A DNA stretch of 64,000 bases from Saccharothrix sp. NRRL B-16348 (GTDB lineage Bacteria > Actinomycetota > Actinomycetes > Mycobacteriales > Pseudonocardiaceae), in NCBI RefSeq assembly GCF_001280085.1, contig NZ_LGED01000217.1, positions 124,001 to 188,000 on the forward strand, written 5' to 3'. A program made the position numbers and the translations under genes. The notes beneath the pieces are model-generated. The model was given only the letters and a program-made list of their open reading frames with translations. It was not told the origin of the DNA and made no database searches. Below, one piece after another: positions 9,028 to 17,332 of the stretch (the stretch's first letter is position 1; the number at the start of each line of letters is the position of its first letter).

Positions 9028-11105
9028 CGGACCTGCTGCGCACCCGCGTGCTCGGTCAGTCGCCACGTCGGGTCGACGGGCCGGCCAAGGTCACCGGCAC
9101 CGCGCGGTACGCGGGCGACCAGCACGTGGTCGACCCCGCGTACGCGCACCTGGTGCAGGCCGAAGCCGCCCGCGGTGTGGTGACCGGTGTGGACGTGAGC
9201 GCCGCGCGGGCCGTGGACGGCGTGCTCGCCGTGCTGACGCCGGACGACGCGCCGCGCCTGGCGTCCACAGAGGACGCCGAGCTGGCGGCGTTCCAGTCGC
9301 ACGACGTGGCTTTCCGCGGTCAGGTCGTCGCGGCGGTGATCGCGAGCACCCGGGAGGTCGCGCGGGAAGCGGCGGCGCTCGTCCGCGTCGAGATCGACCG
9401 GCAACCGCACGACGCGCACCTGGGGACCGACCGCGACGACCTGTACGCGCCGGAGAAGGTGAACACCGGCGCGGAGACCGACACGTCGCGGGGCGATGTC
9501 GCGACGGCCCTCGCCCACTCGCCGTTCACGCTCGACCAGACCTACACCACGGCCTGGTACAACAACAACCCGATGGAGCCGCACACCACCACGGCCCTGT
9601 GGCTGGACGGCGACCTGGCCCTGTACGAGTCCACGCAGGGCGTGCACACCACGCGTGAGGCGATGGCGAAGGTCTTCGGCCTCGACCCCGAACGGGTGCA
9701 CGTCATCGCGCCGCACGTCGGCGGCGGCTTCGGCTCCAAAGGCACGCCGCACGTCCACACGGTCATCGCCGCGATGGCCGCACGCGCGGTGCCCGGCACA
9801 CCGGTCAAGCTCGCGCTCACCCGGCAGCAGATGTTCTCCCTCGTCGGCTACCGGACGCCCACGATCCAGCGGGTCCGGCTCGGCTGCGACGCGGCCGGGC
9901 GGCTGGCGTCCCTGGAGGTCGACGCCGTCTCCCAGACCTCCCGGATCAAGGAGTTCGCCGAGCAGACCGCCGTGCCCGCCCGCATGATGTACGCCGCGCC
10001 GAACCGCCGCACCACCCACCGGCTGGCCGCGCTGGACGTCCCGGTGCCGTCGTGGATGCGCGCGCCCGGCGAGTGCCCCGGCATGTTCGGGCCCGAGGTG
10101 GCGATGGACGAGCTGGCGAACGCCTGCGGCATCGACCCGGTGGAGTTCCGCGTCCGCAACGAGCCGGACGTGGAGCCGGAGTCGGGCAAGCCGTTCTCCA
10201 GCCGCAACCTGGTCGCCTGCCTGCGCGAGGGCGCCCGCCGGTTCGGCTGGGAGCACCGCGACCCGACACCGCGCGCCCGGGTGGAGTCGGGGTGGTTCGT
10301 CGGCACGGGGGTGGCGGCGTCGACCTACCCGGTGAACCGGACGCCGGGTTCGGCCGCCACGATCCGCTGCACGGGCCCGAGGCGCTACCTGGTCCGGATC
10401 GGCGCGGCCGACCTCGGCACCGGCACGTGGACGTCGCTCGCCCAGGTCGCCGCCGACGCGCTCGGGGTCGACTTCGCCGACGTGGAGCTGCGGATCGGCG
10501 ACACGGCGTCGCCCAAGGCGTCGGTCGCGGGCGGCTCGTCCGGCATCACGTCGTGGGGCTCGACCGTGGTCGCGGCAGCCGAGGCGTTCCGCGAGGAGTT
10601 CGGCGACGACCCCGCCGAGGGCGACGAGGCCGGCGCGGAGATGCCGGGCAACGACGCGGGCGACACGTACGCGATGCACGCGTTCGGCGCGCAGTTCGCC
10701 GAGGTCCGGGTGCACGTCGACACCGGCGAGGTGCGGGTGCCCAGGCTGCTCGGCGTGTTCGCGGTCGGCCGGGTGGTCAACCCGCGCCTGGCCAGGTCGC
10801 AGCTCGTCGGCGGCATGACCATGGGCCTGTCCATGGCGCTGCACGAGCACAGCGTGCCGGACGAGCGGTTCGGGCACGTGGTCAACCACGACTTCGCCGA
10901 GTACCACATCGCGACCAACAGCGACGTGCCGCACGTGGAGGCGCACTGGGTCGAGGAGCACGACCCGCACACCAACCCCATGGGCACCAAGGGCATCGGC
11001 GAGATCGGCATCGTCGGCACCGCCGCCGCCATCGTGAACGCGGCACACCACGCGACCGGCGTCCGCGTCCGCGACCTGCCCGTGACGCTGGACCACTTCC
11101 TCTGA
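9024..11105 (+). CDS. Molybdenum hydroxylase, Mo-cofactor catalytic subunit
   Basis: 693 aa, of PaoC/XdhB large-subunit size. Signatures: the N-terminal RVDGPAKVTGTARYAGD, the moco-binding HVGGGFGSKGTPH, the AASTYPVNRTPG region, and GTKGIGEIG near residue 660 containing the catalytic Glu. It oxidises aldehydes or purine-like rings with water as the oxygen donor. It starts in a 4-base overlap (ATGA) with the FAD subunit. No XdhC/MocA-type insertion chaperone lies in the operon, so maturation must use genes elsewhere. The 898-aa open frame on the opposite strand is a high-GC shadow. Confidence 0.93.
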   Translation: MTDLLRTRVLGQSPRRVDGPAKVTGTARYAGDQHVVDPAYAHLVQAEAARGVVTGVDVSAARAVDGVLAVLTPDDAPRLASTEDAELAAFQSHDVAFRGQVVAAVIASTREVAREAAALVRVEIDRQPHDAHLGTDRDDLYAPEKVNTGAETDTSRGDVATALAHSPFTLDQTYTTAWYNNNPMEPHTTTALWLDGDLALYESTQGVHTTREAMAKVFGLDPERVHVIAPHVGGGFGSKGTPHVHTVIAAMAARAVPGTPVKLALTRQQMFSLVGYRTPTIQRVRLGCDAAGRLASLEVDAVSQTSRIKEFAEQTAVPARMMYAAPNRRTTHRLAALDVPVPSWMRAPGECPGMFGPEVAMDELANACGIDPVEFRVRNEPDVEPESGKPFSSRNLVACLREGARRFGWEHRDPTPRARVESGWFVGTGVAASTYPVNRTPGSAATIRCTGPRRYLVRIGAADLGTGTWTSLAQVAADALGVDFADVELRIGDTASPKASVAGGSSGITSWGSTVVAAAEAFREEFGDDPAEGDEAGAEMPGNDAGDTYAMHAFGAQFAEVRVHVDTGEVRVPRLLGVFAVGRVVNPRLARSQLVGGMTMGLSMALHEHSVPDERFGHVVNHDFAEYHIATNSDVPHVEAHWVEEHDPHTNPMGTKGIGEIGIVGTAAAIVNAAHHATGVRVRDLPVTLDHFL

Positions 11106-11110
11106 CGCCT

Positions 11111-11138
11111 CCGAACGGTGACGAGTTGGACCGTTCGG
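11111..11138 (+). terminator. Hairpin after the hydroxylase operon
   Basis: CCGAACGGT (11111-11119) pairs perfectly with ACCGTTCGG (11130-11138) across a 10-nt loop, 6 bases after the catalytic-subunit stop. Confidence 0.6.
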
Positions 11139-11202
11139 CCCTCGCCCGCCGGCCGGTGTCATGCCTACGGTGCGAGCTTCCCTTCGTTCGGAGGCTCACC
11201 GG

Positions 11203-11514
11203 ATGGCAACGAAGCACGTCGTCGGAACGATCATGAAGTACCAGCACCGGAAGTCCGCCGTCCTCGAGACCGGTCTGACCCTGGACGGTGAGGAGGCCGT
11301 GCGGATCGCCCGGATCGACCCGACCAGGCCCAAGCCGGCGGACCGCGCCCGGGCCGTCGAGGTGGAGACCTCGGTGGGCGTCTACTGGGTCCGGCTCGAC
11401 CACGTGAGCGTCGTCAGGGCCGCGGACGTCGTCCACACCTGGACCATCACCGGGAAGCTCAACCGCGCGCAGCTGAACGCCGTGCGCAAGGAACTGGACA
11501 AGGTCTCCCGGTAG
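11203..11514 (+). CDS. Hypothetical protein, 103 aa
   Basis: No family recognised. From ATG 11203 (ribosome site GGAGG at 11190-11194) the protein starts MATKHVVGTIMKYQHRKSAV, has a Lys/Arg-rich, mostly beta first two thirds, and ends in a helix (LNRAQLNAVRKELDKVSR). No signal peptide or membrane segment is seen. It stands alone between the hydroxylase operon and the tRNA-like gene. The upstream ATG at 11161 lacks a ribosome site. Confidence 0.6.
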   Translation: MATKHVVGTIMKYQHRKSAVLETGLTLDGEEAVRIARIDPTRPKPADRARAVEVETSVGVYWVRLDHVSVVRAADVVHTWTITGKLNRAQLNAVRKELDKVSR

Positions 11515-11558
11515 CGGACTCGGGGCTGCGGAACGGGACGGCCGGGAAGGGTCGGCTG

Positions 11559-11675
11559 CGGCGCCGACGGGATTCGAACCCGCGGACGGTGGGAGCAGGT
11601 CCGCTCTCCTCCATCACTCGGCGTGGCGGGGACCTCCACCACGCCGATCGCATTGGGCCGCTCTGCCACAGCGCC
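11559..11675 (-). tRNA. Non-canonical class II (Ser-like) tRNA gene without a standard anticodon arm
   Basis: Read on the minus strand from 11675: acceptor GGCGCTG pairs with CGGCGCC (11566-11560), with one T-G pair. A D-arm GCA...TGC (11666-11650) has the Ser-type loop GAGCGGCCCAA. The T-arm GCGGG-TTCGAAT-CCCGT (11583-11567) is standard. Where the anticodon arm should be (11647-11618) there is a 12-bp stem with a 6-nt loop AGGTCC, then a 34-nt variable region. I found no in-order 5-bp stem with 7-nt loop. CCA is not encoded. Total is 117 nt against about 90 for a Ser tRNA. It may be an atypical tRNA or a tRNA-derived gene interrupted by a hairpin. No anticodon can be assigned. Confidence 0.5.
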
Positions 11676-11731
11676 GCAGCCTGCGGGACCGCGCGATCCC
11701 GCTGCGGTGAGGGTACGCACGGGCCTCGGTG

Positions 11732-13429
11732 TCAGGGCAGCAGCACGTCCAGGAACGGGTTGCTGAACACGCGGTGCGGGTCGAAGGCGTTGAGGGTGGC
11801 GCGGGCCGCGTCCCAGCTCGCGTTCGGGCCCTGGCGGTAGGTGTCGGGCACGGTGGACGTGAGCATCGTGTGGTCCGCCCAGGCCGCCTCGTCCGTGTAA
11901 GCCCAGCCCTTGGACCACTCGGCGCGGGTCGACGCGTACGCGCCGCTGTACCGGGTGAAGAAGAACTGCTCCAGCTCGCGGTAGAACGCCGCCGCGCCCG
12001 GCGCGGTCGGGAACGTCAGCACGTCGAACCACACCGCGACGTCCCACTCCGGGTGGTCCTCGCGTGGCCGCACGGCCGACAGCGCCGGCACCTGCGCGCC
12101 GGGCACGCCCACGTGCGCCGGGTCGTCCAGCCCGCCGACGCGGATCTCGACCTGGCCGGTGACCGGGAACAGCCCGCGCCTCTTGTAGGACAGCAGCAGG
12201 TCTTCGTAGAACGCGGCGAAGTCGCTGACCACCCGCTGCACCTCGGCGCGGCTGGTCAGCACCGCGTACCCGTTCGCGGTCTCGCGCAGGGTGGTCGGCT
12301 TGACGTAGAGCAGCAGGTTCTTCGACGCGCCCCACAGGTCGGTCGTGAGGGTCGCGGTCAGCCCGGTGGCCGCGGTCGTGTACTGCAACTGGCCGAACGT
12401 CGGGGTGAGCGCCCACGCGCCGGTGATCAGCAGGTCGGCGAGGTCGGACACCGGCTTGGGCACGTTGTCGGAGAACAGGTAGTTGTACGGCGCGACCACG
12501 TGGCGCGAGGTCGGCGGCTTGGTCGGCGCGACGCTCCACGTCTTGAGCCACGGGCGGTCGGTGAAGACGAACCAGATCGCCTCCACCCGGCCGGCCTGGT
12601 CGAGGAAGCTCGCGAACGTGCGCGTCGCCCCGCTGCCCGGCGGCGCGAACAGCTCGCTGGTGGGGATGTCGGCGCGGCTGACGCAGCGCAGGTTCTGGTT
12701 CGCGCCCACGCGCAGCGTCACCTCGGTCAGGAACGCGCGGCCCACGTGGGTCAGCAGCGCGGCGCACTCCGGCTCGTCGCGGCGGAACGTGCGCAACCGG
12801 TACTCCCCGCCGTCCCACACGACGGCGGTCAGCGAGATGATCATGTTGCTGAGCGAGCCGTAGGTGTGGCCCGGCGGCCGGGTCTCGCCGACGGCCGGGA
12901 CGGACGTGCCGTGGCCGTTGATCGCGAGCACGCCGCCGACGCTCAGGTCACCCGGCGCGGGGGTGTTGGTCACTCCCAGGCCCGCGTCCTCCAGGAACGC
13001 CAGCAGGTCGTCCATCGACGCGCCGGTCTGCACCCGCACCGCGTCCGGCAGCACGGTCATGGCCGTGAGGTGCCGGGTGGTGTCGACCAGCACGACGCGG
13101 TCCGCCCCGGTGGTGTCCGCGGTGACGGTGAGCGGCGACCACCCATGCCGGAAACCCCGTGGCCGCAACGTGAAGCCCTGGCTGTGCGCCCAGTTCGCGA
13201 GGAGCACCACGTCGGCCGGTGTGCGCGGCGAGCACGTCCACAGGTCGTCGGTGCGGATCTCGCCGGCCCAGTTCTGGTAGGCCTGCCGGTACAGGTCGAC
13301 GCCCGCCGGGAACGCGGGCGGCGGGTCACCCGCGACCTCGCCCGGCAACAACGCGCCGATCGGTAACCACGCGACGGCCGAGGCTCCGAGGAAGCGGCGG
13401 CGGGACAGGGCATCGCCGAAGTGGCTCAT
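11732..13429 (-). CDS. Secreted covalent-flavin cholesterol oxidase-type oxidoreductase (VAO family)
   Basis: 565 aa with a twin-arginine signal (SRRRFLGASAVAW). The N-terminal FAD-binding fold shows RPRGFRHGWSPL, with His about 95 the candidate for covalent FAD attachment, and GDLSVGGVLAINGHGT. The rest matches the cholesterol-oxidase substrate-binding domain of the Brevibacterium class II enzyme (FASFLDQAGRVEAIWFVFTD and ending DPHRVFSNPFLDVLLP). The expected reaction is O2-dependent oxidation of 3-hydroxysterols to 3-keto steroids. That substrate is inferred. Single gene; upstream faces the serine hydrolase gene in divergent orientation. Confidence 0.88.
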   Translation of the reverse strand: MSHFGDALSRRRFLGASAVAWLPIGALLPGEVAGDPPPAFPAGVDLYRQAYQNWAGEIRTDDLWTCSPRTPADVVLLANWAHSQGFTLRPRGFRHGWSPLTVTADTTGADRVVLVDTTRHLTAMTVLPDAVRVQTGASMDDLLAFLEDAGLGVTNTPAPGDLSVGGVLAINGHGTSVPAVGETRPPGHTYGSLSNMIISLTAVVWDGGEYRLRTFRRDEPECAALLTHVGRAFLTEVTLRVGANQNLRCVSRADIPTSELFAPPGSGATRTFASFLDQAGRVEAIWFVFTDRPWLKTWSVAPTKPPTSRHVVAPYNYLFSDNVPKPVSDLADLLITGAWALTPTFGQLQYTTAATGLTATLTTDLWGASKNLLLYVKPTTLRETANGYAVLTSRAEVQRVVSDFAAFYEDLLLSYKRRGLFPVTGQVEIRVGGLDDPAHVGVPGAQVPALSAVRPREDHPEWDVAVWFDVLTFPTAPGAAAFYRELEQFFFTRYSGAYASTRAEWSKGWAYTDEAAWADHTMLTSTVPDTYRQGPNASWDAARATLNAFDPHRVFSNPFLDVLLP

Positions 13430-13568
13430 GAACCGACCATAAGCGCGCCTGTGACGCGTCGCGCGTCGCCGAGCGGAGGTTGGGCCGAACAGCGCAGCGG
13501 CCCTATCACCGTGCGGTTGGGCAACAATCCGGTCGCCCGGCGCGGTCGGTTGACGTTACGTTCCGTCG

Positions 13569-14669
13569 GTGGCGGAGATCCGTGGGACGTGCGACGACCG
13601 GTTCGACAAGGTGCGCGACACCCTCGCCGCGTCACTGGACCAGGACGACGTCGGCGCGTCGGTCGCGGTGTACGTGGACGGCGAGCCGGTGGTCGACCTG
13701 TGGGGCGGTCACGTCGACGCGGCCCGCACCACGCCGTGGGAGCGCGACACGATCGTCAACGTCTGGTCCACCACCAAGACGATGGTGGCGCTGTGCGCGC
13801 TGATCCTCGCCGACCGGGGCGTGCTCGACCTGGACGCGCCGGTCGCCGAGTACTGGCCGGAGTTCGCCGCGGCGGGCAAGGGCGGCGTGCGGGTGCGGCA
13901 CGTGCTCGGCTACACCGCCGGCCTGCCGACGTGGACCGAGCCGATCACCGTGCCGGAGCTGTTCGACTGGGACGACGCGACGGCGCGGCTGGCCGCGCAG
14001 CCCGCCCGGTGGGAACCGGGGACGGTCGGCTGCTACCACCCGTTGACGCAGGGTTTCCTGGTCGGCGAGGTGATCCGCCGGGTCACCGGCCGCGGCCTCG
14101 GCGCGTTCTTCGCCGAGGAGGTGGCCGGGCCGCTCGGCGCCGACTTCCACATCGGCCTGCCCATCGAGCACGACCACCGCGTCGCGCCCGTGATCCCGCC
14201 GCCGGGCAAGTCCACCGTGGCGCCGGGGCTGTCCGGTGAGGAGCCCAACCCGGCCATCGTGGCGCAAGACGCCAACACCGCCGCGTGGCGCCGGGCCGAG
14301 ATCCCGTCCGCGGGCGGGCACGGCAACGCGCGCTCGGTCGGCCTGGTGCAGTCGGTGCTGGCGTCCGGCGGCGCGGTCGGCGGCGTGCGGCTGCTGTCCG
14401 AGGCCGGGTGCCGTCGCGTGCTGGAGGAGCAGTTCCGGGGCGTGGACCACTACCTGGACGTGCCGATCCGGTACGGCCTCGGCTACCGGGTCGAGGGGCG
14501 GACGTGCTCGTGGGGCGGGTGGGGCGGCTCCGTCGTGGTCGTCGACCTGGACACCCGGATGACGGTGGCGTACACGATGAACCAGATGCTGGAGCAGGGC
14601 GCGCTGGGCGACAGCCGCGGCCTCGGCATCGTGCTCGCCGCCTACGAGGGGCTCGCTACCGCAGCCTGA
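13569..14669 (+). CDS. Serine hydrolase, class C beta-lactamase/EstB-like esterase
   Basis: 366 aa with no signal peptide, so probably cytoplasmic. The nucleophile motif SxxK is STTK at residues 67-70 (WSTTKTM). The second motif region is GCYHPLTQG, where Tyr replaces the usual YxN arrangement, as in EstB-type esterases. GWGGS near the C-terminus corresponds to the KTG/HxG motif. GTG 13569 is the first plausible start after the divergent promoter region. Its last 14 bases overlap the end of the convergent P450 gene. The substrate is unknown; esters are more likely than beta-lactams. Confidence 0.88.
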   Translation: MAEIRGTCDDRFDKVRDTLAASLDQDDVGASVAVYVDGEPVVDLWGGHVDAARTTPWERDTIVNVWSTTKTMVALCALILADRGVLDLDAPVAEYWPEFAAAGKGGVRVRHVLGYTAGLPTWTEPITVPELFDWDDATARLAAQPARWEPGTVGCYHPLTQGFLVGEVIRRVTGRGLGAFFAEEVAGPLGADFHIGLPIEHDHRVAPVIPPPGKSTVAPGLSGEEPNPAIVAQDANTAAWRRAEIPSAGGHGNARSVGLVQSVLASGGAVGGVRLLSEAGCRRVLEEQFRGVDHYLDVPIRYGLGYRVEGRTCSWGGWGGSVVVVDLDTRMTVAYTMNQMLEQGALGDSRGLGIVLAAYEGLATAA

Positions 14670-15855
14670 CCGGCAGGCTGCGGTGGCCGTTGGAGATGAA
14701 CGAGTGGACGGGTTCCAACTCGGTCGCGGGCACGGCCAACGCCAGGTCCGGGAAGCTGCCGAACAGCGCCGGCAACGCCACCTCGGCCTCGATGCGGGCC
14801 AGCGGCGCGCCCAGGCAGTGGTGGACGCCGTGGCCGAACGACAGGTGCGTCTTGTCCGCGCGCGTGATGTCGAACTCCGTGGCCGTGTCGCCGTGGTGCG
14901 CCGGATCGCGGCCCGCCGACGCGTAGCCCGCGAGGATCGCCTCGCCTTGGCGGATCGTGACGCCGTCCACGTCGAGGTCCTCGACGGCGTAGCGCAGCGG
15001 CAGGTTCGCCACCGGCGCCTGCCACCTCAGCGTCTCCTCGATCACGTCGGTCCACGTGCGTTCGCCGGAGGTGACCAGGCGGAGCTGGTCGGGGTGGGTG
15101 AGCAGCGCGGCGATGGCGTGGTCGAGGAGGTTGACCGTGGTCTCGTGGCCGGCGGAGATCATCAGGATGAGCGTGTCGGCCAGCTCGGCCTCGGTGAGCC
15201 GGCTGCCGTCCTCCTCGCGGGCCGCGATCAGACCGCTGGTCAGGTCGTCGCCCGGCGTGGCCCGCTTGGCGGCGACCAGGTCGTTCAGGATCTCGTAGAG
15301 CCGGACCTGGTTGGCGACCGCCTCCTCGGGCGTCGTCGTGGTGGCGAAGAGGCTGTCGACGATCCGGTGCAGCTCGGTGCGCGCGTCGTCGGGGACGCCC
15401 ATCAGTCGGCAGATGACCTCGATCGGCAGGGGGTAGGCGAAACCGGCGCGCACGTCGACCAGGTCCGGTCCGGCGGCGAGCCGGTCGATCAGGTCGGCCG
15501 CGATCTGCTCCACCTGCGGGCGCAGCGACTCGGTCCGGCGGGCCGTGAACGCCTTCGAGATCAGCTTCCGCAGCCGGCGGTGCTCGGTGCCGTAGGCGGT
15601 GAACATGTTGTGCGCCGCGACCCAGAGGTACAGCGGCCAGTCCTGCGGGACGCCCGCCAGGGCGGGCCAGTGGCGGCGGGCGTCCTTGGACACGCGCGGA
15701 TCGGCGAGCAGGCGGCGCAGCAGGTCCAGGTCACCGATCGACCAGGCCTCCACCCCGCCCGGTAAGGCGACCCGGGTCGCCGGGCCGCGGGTGCGCAACG
15801 CCGCCGCTTCGGCCTGGATGTCGCGGCCGGTGGGGTCCAGCACGTAGGTTCCCAT
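14656..15855 (-). CDS. Cytochrome P450, 399 aa
   Basis: Second P450 of the window, CYP107-like in general pattern. I-helix AGHETT is at about residues 233-238, the K-helix motif is EETLRW, and the haem loop is [10 protein letters not shown] with Cys near 347. The meander [15 protein letters not shown] is typical of macrolide- and small-molecule-modifying actinomycete P450s. It starts at ATG 15855. It stands alone and is tail-to-tail with the serine hydrolase. No redox partner is nearby. Confidence 0.94.
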   Translation of the reverse strand: MGTYVLDPTGRDIQAEAAALRTRGPATRVALPGGVEAWSIGDLDLLRRLLADPRVSKDARRHWPALAGVPQDWPLYLWVAAHNMFTAYGTEHRRLRKLISKAFTARRTESLRPQVEQIAADLIDRLAAGPDLVDVRAGFAYPLPIEVICRLMGVPDDARTELHRIVDSLFATTTTPEEAVANQVRLYEILNDLVAAKRATPGDDLTSGLIAAREEDGSRLTEAELADTLILMISAGHETTVNLLDHAIAALLTHPDQLRLVTSGERTWTDVIEETLRWQAPVANLPLRYAVEDLDVDGVTIRQGEAILAGYASAGRDPAHHGDTATEFDITRADKTHLSFGHGVHHCLGAPLARIEAEVALPALFGSFPDLALAVPATELEPVHSFISNGHRSLPVRLR

Positions 15856-15974
15856 GTGCCCATCGTTACCGCATGATCACTTTGGGTACAAGGCGCTGTG
15901 CGGGTTGTGCAGCGGACGTGCCCAGTTGGGCAATGGCCGCGTGCGGCCGGCTGTCACGTCCTAGGTTCCCGCGC

Positions 15975-16598
15975 ATGGCATTGGTGTGGCTTCCCCTGGA
16001 CGACCGGACGATCGACGGCGTCGTGGCGTTGGCGGGCTCGTCGTGGACGCGGGCGGAGTTGGACGACGCGTGGGTGGCGGCGGGGTGGCCGTTGCCCGAG
16101 GGGCGGTCGTTGGCGGAGGAGGTCTACGGCGCGGCCGAGTACCGGTTCGACGTGGACGACCACCGGTGGGTGAGCGTGGCGATGCGGTTCGACCCGGACG
16201 AGGTGATCGGGTTCTTCCTCGCGTTCGCCACCTACCTCGACGAGCACGACCCCGAGGACGAGGACGTCCGCGAACTCGTGTCCGCCGGGGGCGCGCCGTG
16301 GTCGGCCGACGCGCTCGCCACGCGTGCCGAGTTCGACGCGCGCCACGACGAGGCCGTGGCGCGGTTGACCGCCAGGCTCGGCGAGCCGCACGTCGTCGGC
16401 ACGCACGACGACGAATGGCACCACGCCGCCTGGCGGGTGGGCGACCGCCTGGTGGTCCTCGCGCAGGGCGAGAACTTCGACCGGTACGGCATGGCCGACG
16501 ACGCGTGCCTGTGGGTGGTGCGGCACGAGCCCGACCAACCCCTGCCGACGGGTGACGCCCTCTACGCGTTCCTGTGCGGCGACGCGACGCCCGCCTGA
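15975..16598 (+). CDS. Hypothetical protein, 207 aa
   Basis: No family recognised with certainty. It is acidic and soluble, beginning ALVWLPLDDRTIDGVVALAGSS, with a C-terminal beta-rich half (HAAWRVGDRLVVLAQGENFD). Composition and layout resemble small actinomycete proteins often found as immunity- or SUKH-like singletons, but no motif proves that. ATG 15975 is chosen over the upstream 15873 because the added residues are Cys/Arg-rich and unlike a protein N-terminus. It is convergent with the GntR gene, with 4 bases between stops. Confidence 0.6.
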   Translation: MALVWLPLDDRTIDGVVALAGSSWTRAELDDAWVAAGWPLPEGRSLAEEVYGAAEYRFDVDDHRWVSVAMRFDPDEVIGFFLAFATYLDEHDPEDEDVRELVSAGGAPWSADALATRAEFDARHDEAVARLTARLGEPHVVGTHDDEWHHAAWRVGDRLVVLAQGENFDRYGMADDACLWVVRHEPDQPLPTGDALYAFLCGDATPA

Positions 16599-16602
16599 CC
16601 GG

Positions 16603-17274
16603 TCACCGGTCCTCGCCCAGCCGCCACGCGGCCTGCGCGCCGAGGCTCGTGTCGATGTGCTCGCGCATCACGGCCGACGCGCCCTCGGCGTCGCCGGCCA
16701 CCACCAGGTCGACCAGCGCACGGTGCTCGCGGTCCGTCCGCGCCCGTGCCGCGTCACCGCGGTCGACCTCCAGCGCCAGCCTGCGGTAGCGGTCGGCCTT
16801 GTCCCACAAGCCGTCCAGGGCGTCGATCAGCAGCGCGTTGTGCGACGCCCGGTACAGGGCCGCGTGGAAGCGGCGGTGGGCCACCAGGTCTTCGTGGTCG
16901 GGGTTGCCCGGCAGCGCGCGCAGCCCTTCCGCCGCCTCGCGGATCGCCGCGACGTCCGCGTCGGTCCGCCGTTCGGCCGCCAGGGCGACGGCGAGCGGGT
17001 CGAGCGCGCGCCGCAGCTCGAGCAGGTCACGGGCCTCCTCCGCCTGCAGCGGCGTGACCCTGGCGTCGCGGTGCGCGTCCAGCTCGACCAGGCCTTCGCC
17101 CTTCAGCCGCTTGAGCGCCTCCCGCAGCGGCGTCGTGCTGATCCCGATGGTCTTGGCCAGCGTGAACTGGTTGAGGCCAGAGCCGGGCGCGAGCTCGCCG
17201 CTGAGGATCTTCCGGCGCAGCTCGCGGTACGCGTACTCGCTCTTCGTCTCGTACGGCCCGGTCGGGTCGGCCAT
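16603..17274 (-). CDS. GntR-family transcriptional regulator, FCD (FadR) type
   Basis: 223 aa. The N-terminal winged HTH reads EYAYRELRRKILSGELAPG...TTPLREALKRLKGEGLVELD. The C-terminal FCD all-helical sensor has the metal/ligand pattern D...HRRFHAALY...REHRALVD...MREHI. Such proteins bind carboxylic acids and repress neighbouring catabolic or transport genes. A perfect palindrome lies 35 bp upstream of its start, so autoregulation is likely. The adjacent MFS carrier, on the same strand and upstream, is the probable target and names the likely ligand class (organic anion). Confidence 0.93.
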   Translation of the reverse strand: MADPTGPYETKSEYAYRELRRKILSGELAPGSGLNQFTLAKTIGISTTPLREALKRLKGEGLVELDAHRDARVTPLQAEEARDLLELRRALDPLAVALAAERRTDADVAAIREAAEGLRALPGNPDHEDLVAHRRFHAALYRASHNALLIDALDGLWDKADRYRRLALEVDRGDAARARTDREHRALVDLVVAGDAEGASAVMREHIDTSLGAQAAWRLGEDR

Positions 17275-17308
17275 CGGTCACCACTCCCGGATCTGCGAGG
17301 CTCGCCGG

Positions 17309-17323
17309 GTTATAGCGTATAAC
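17309..17323. promoter_or_regulatory. Perfect palindrome GTTATAgcgTATAAC, probable GntR operator
   Basis: A 6-3-6 perfect inverted repeat, AT-rich inside very GC-rich sequence, between the MFS stop and the GntR start. Position and symmetry fit an FCD-type GntR operator overlapping the regulator's own promoter. Confidence 0.65.
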
Positions 17324-17332
17324 TTCCCCCCG

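Noticed and set aside
8466..11162. 898-aa open frame antisense to the hydroxylase genes
   Set aside because: Arg/His/Gly-rich composition, no family motif; the sense strand has three intact enzyme genes. A high-GC shadow.
11559..11675. Attachment site of an integrated element at a tRNA
   Set aside because: No integrase nearby and no repeat of the T-arm end sequence in the window.
11565..11675. Ordinary tRNA-Ser call
   Set aside because: Arms match but the middle cannot form an anticodon arm, so a normal call would be wrong.
13432..13568. Extra small gene between the oxidase and serine hydrolase
   Set aside because: No ribosome site or plausible protein; taken as a divergent promoter region.
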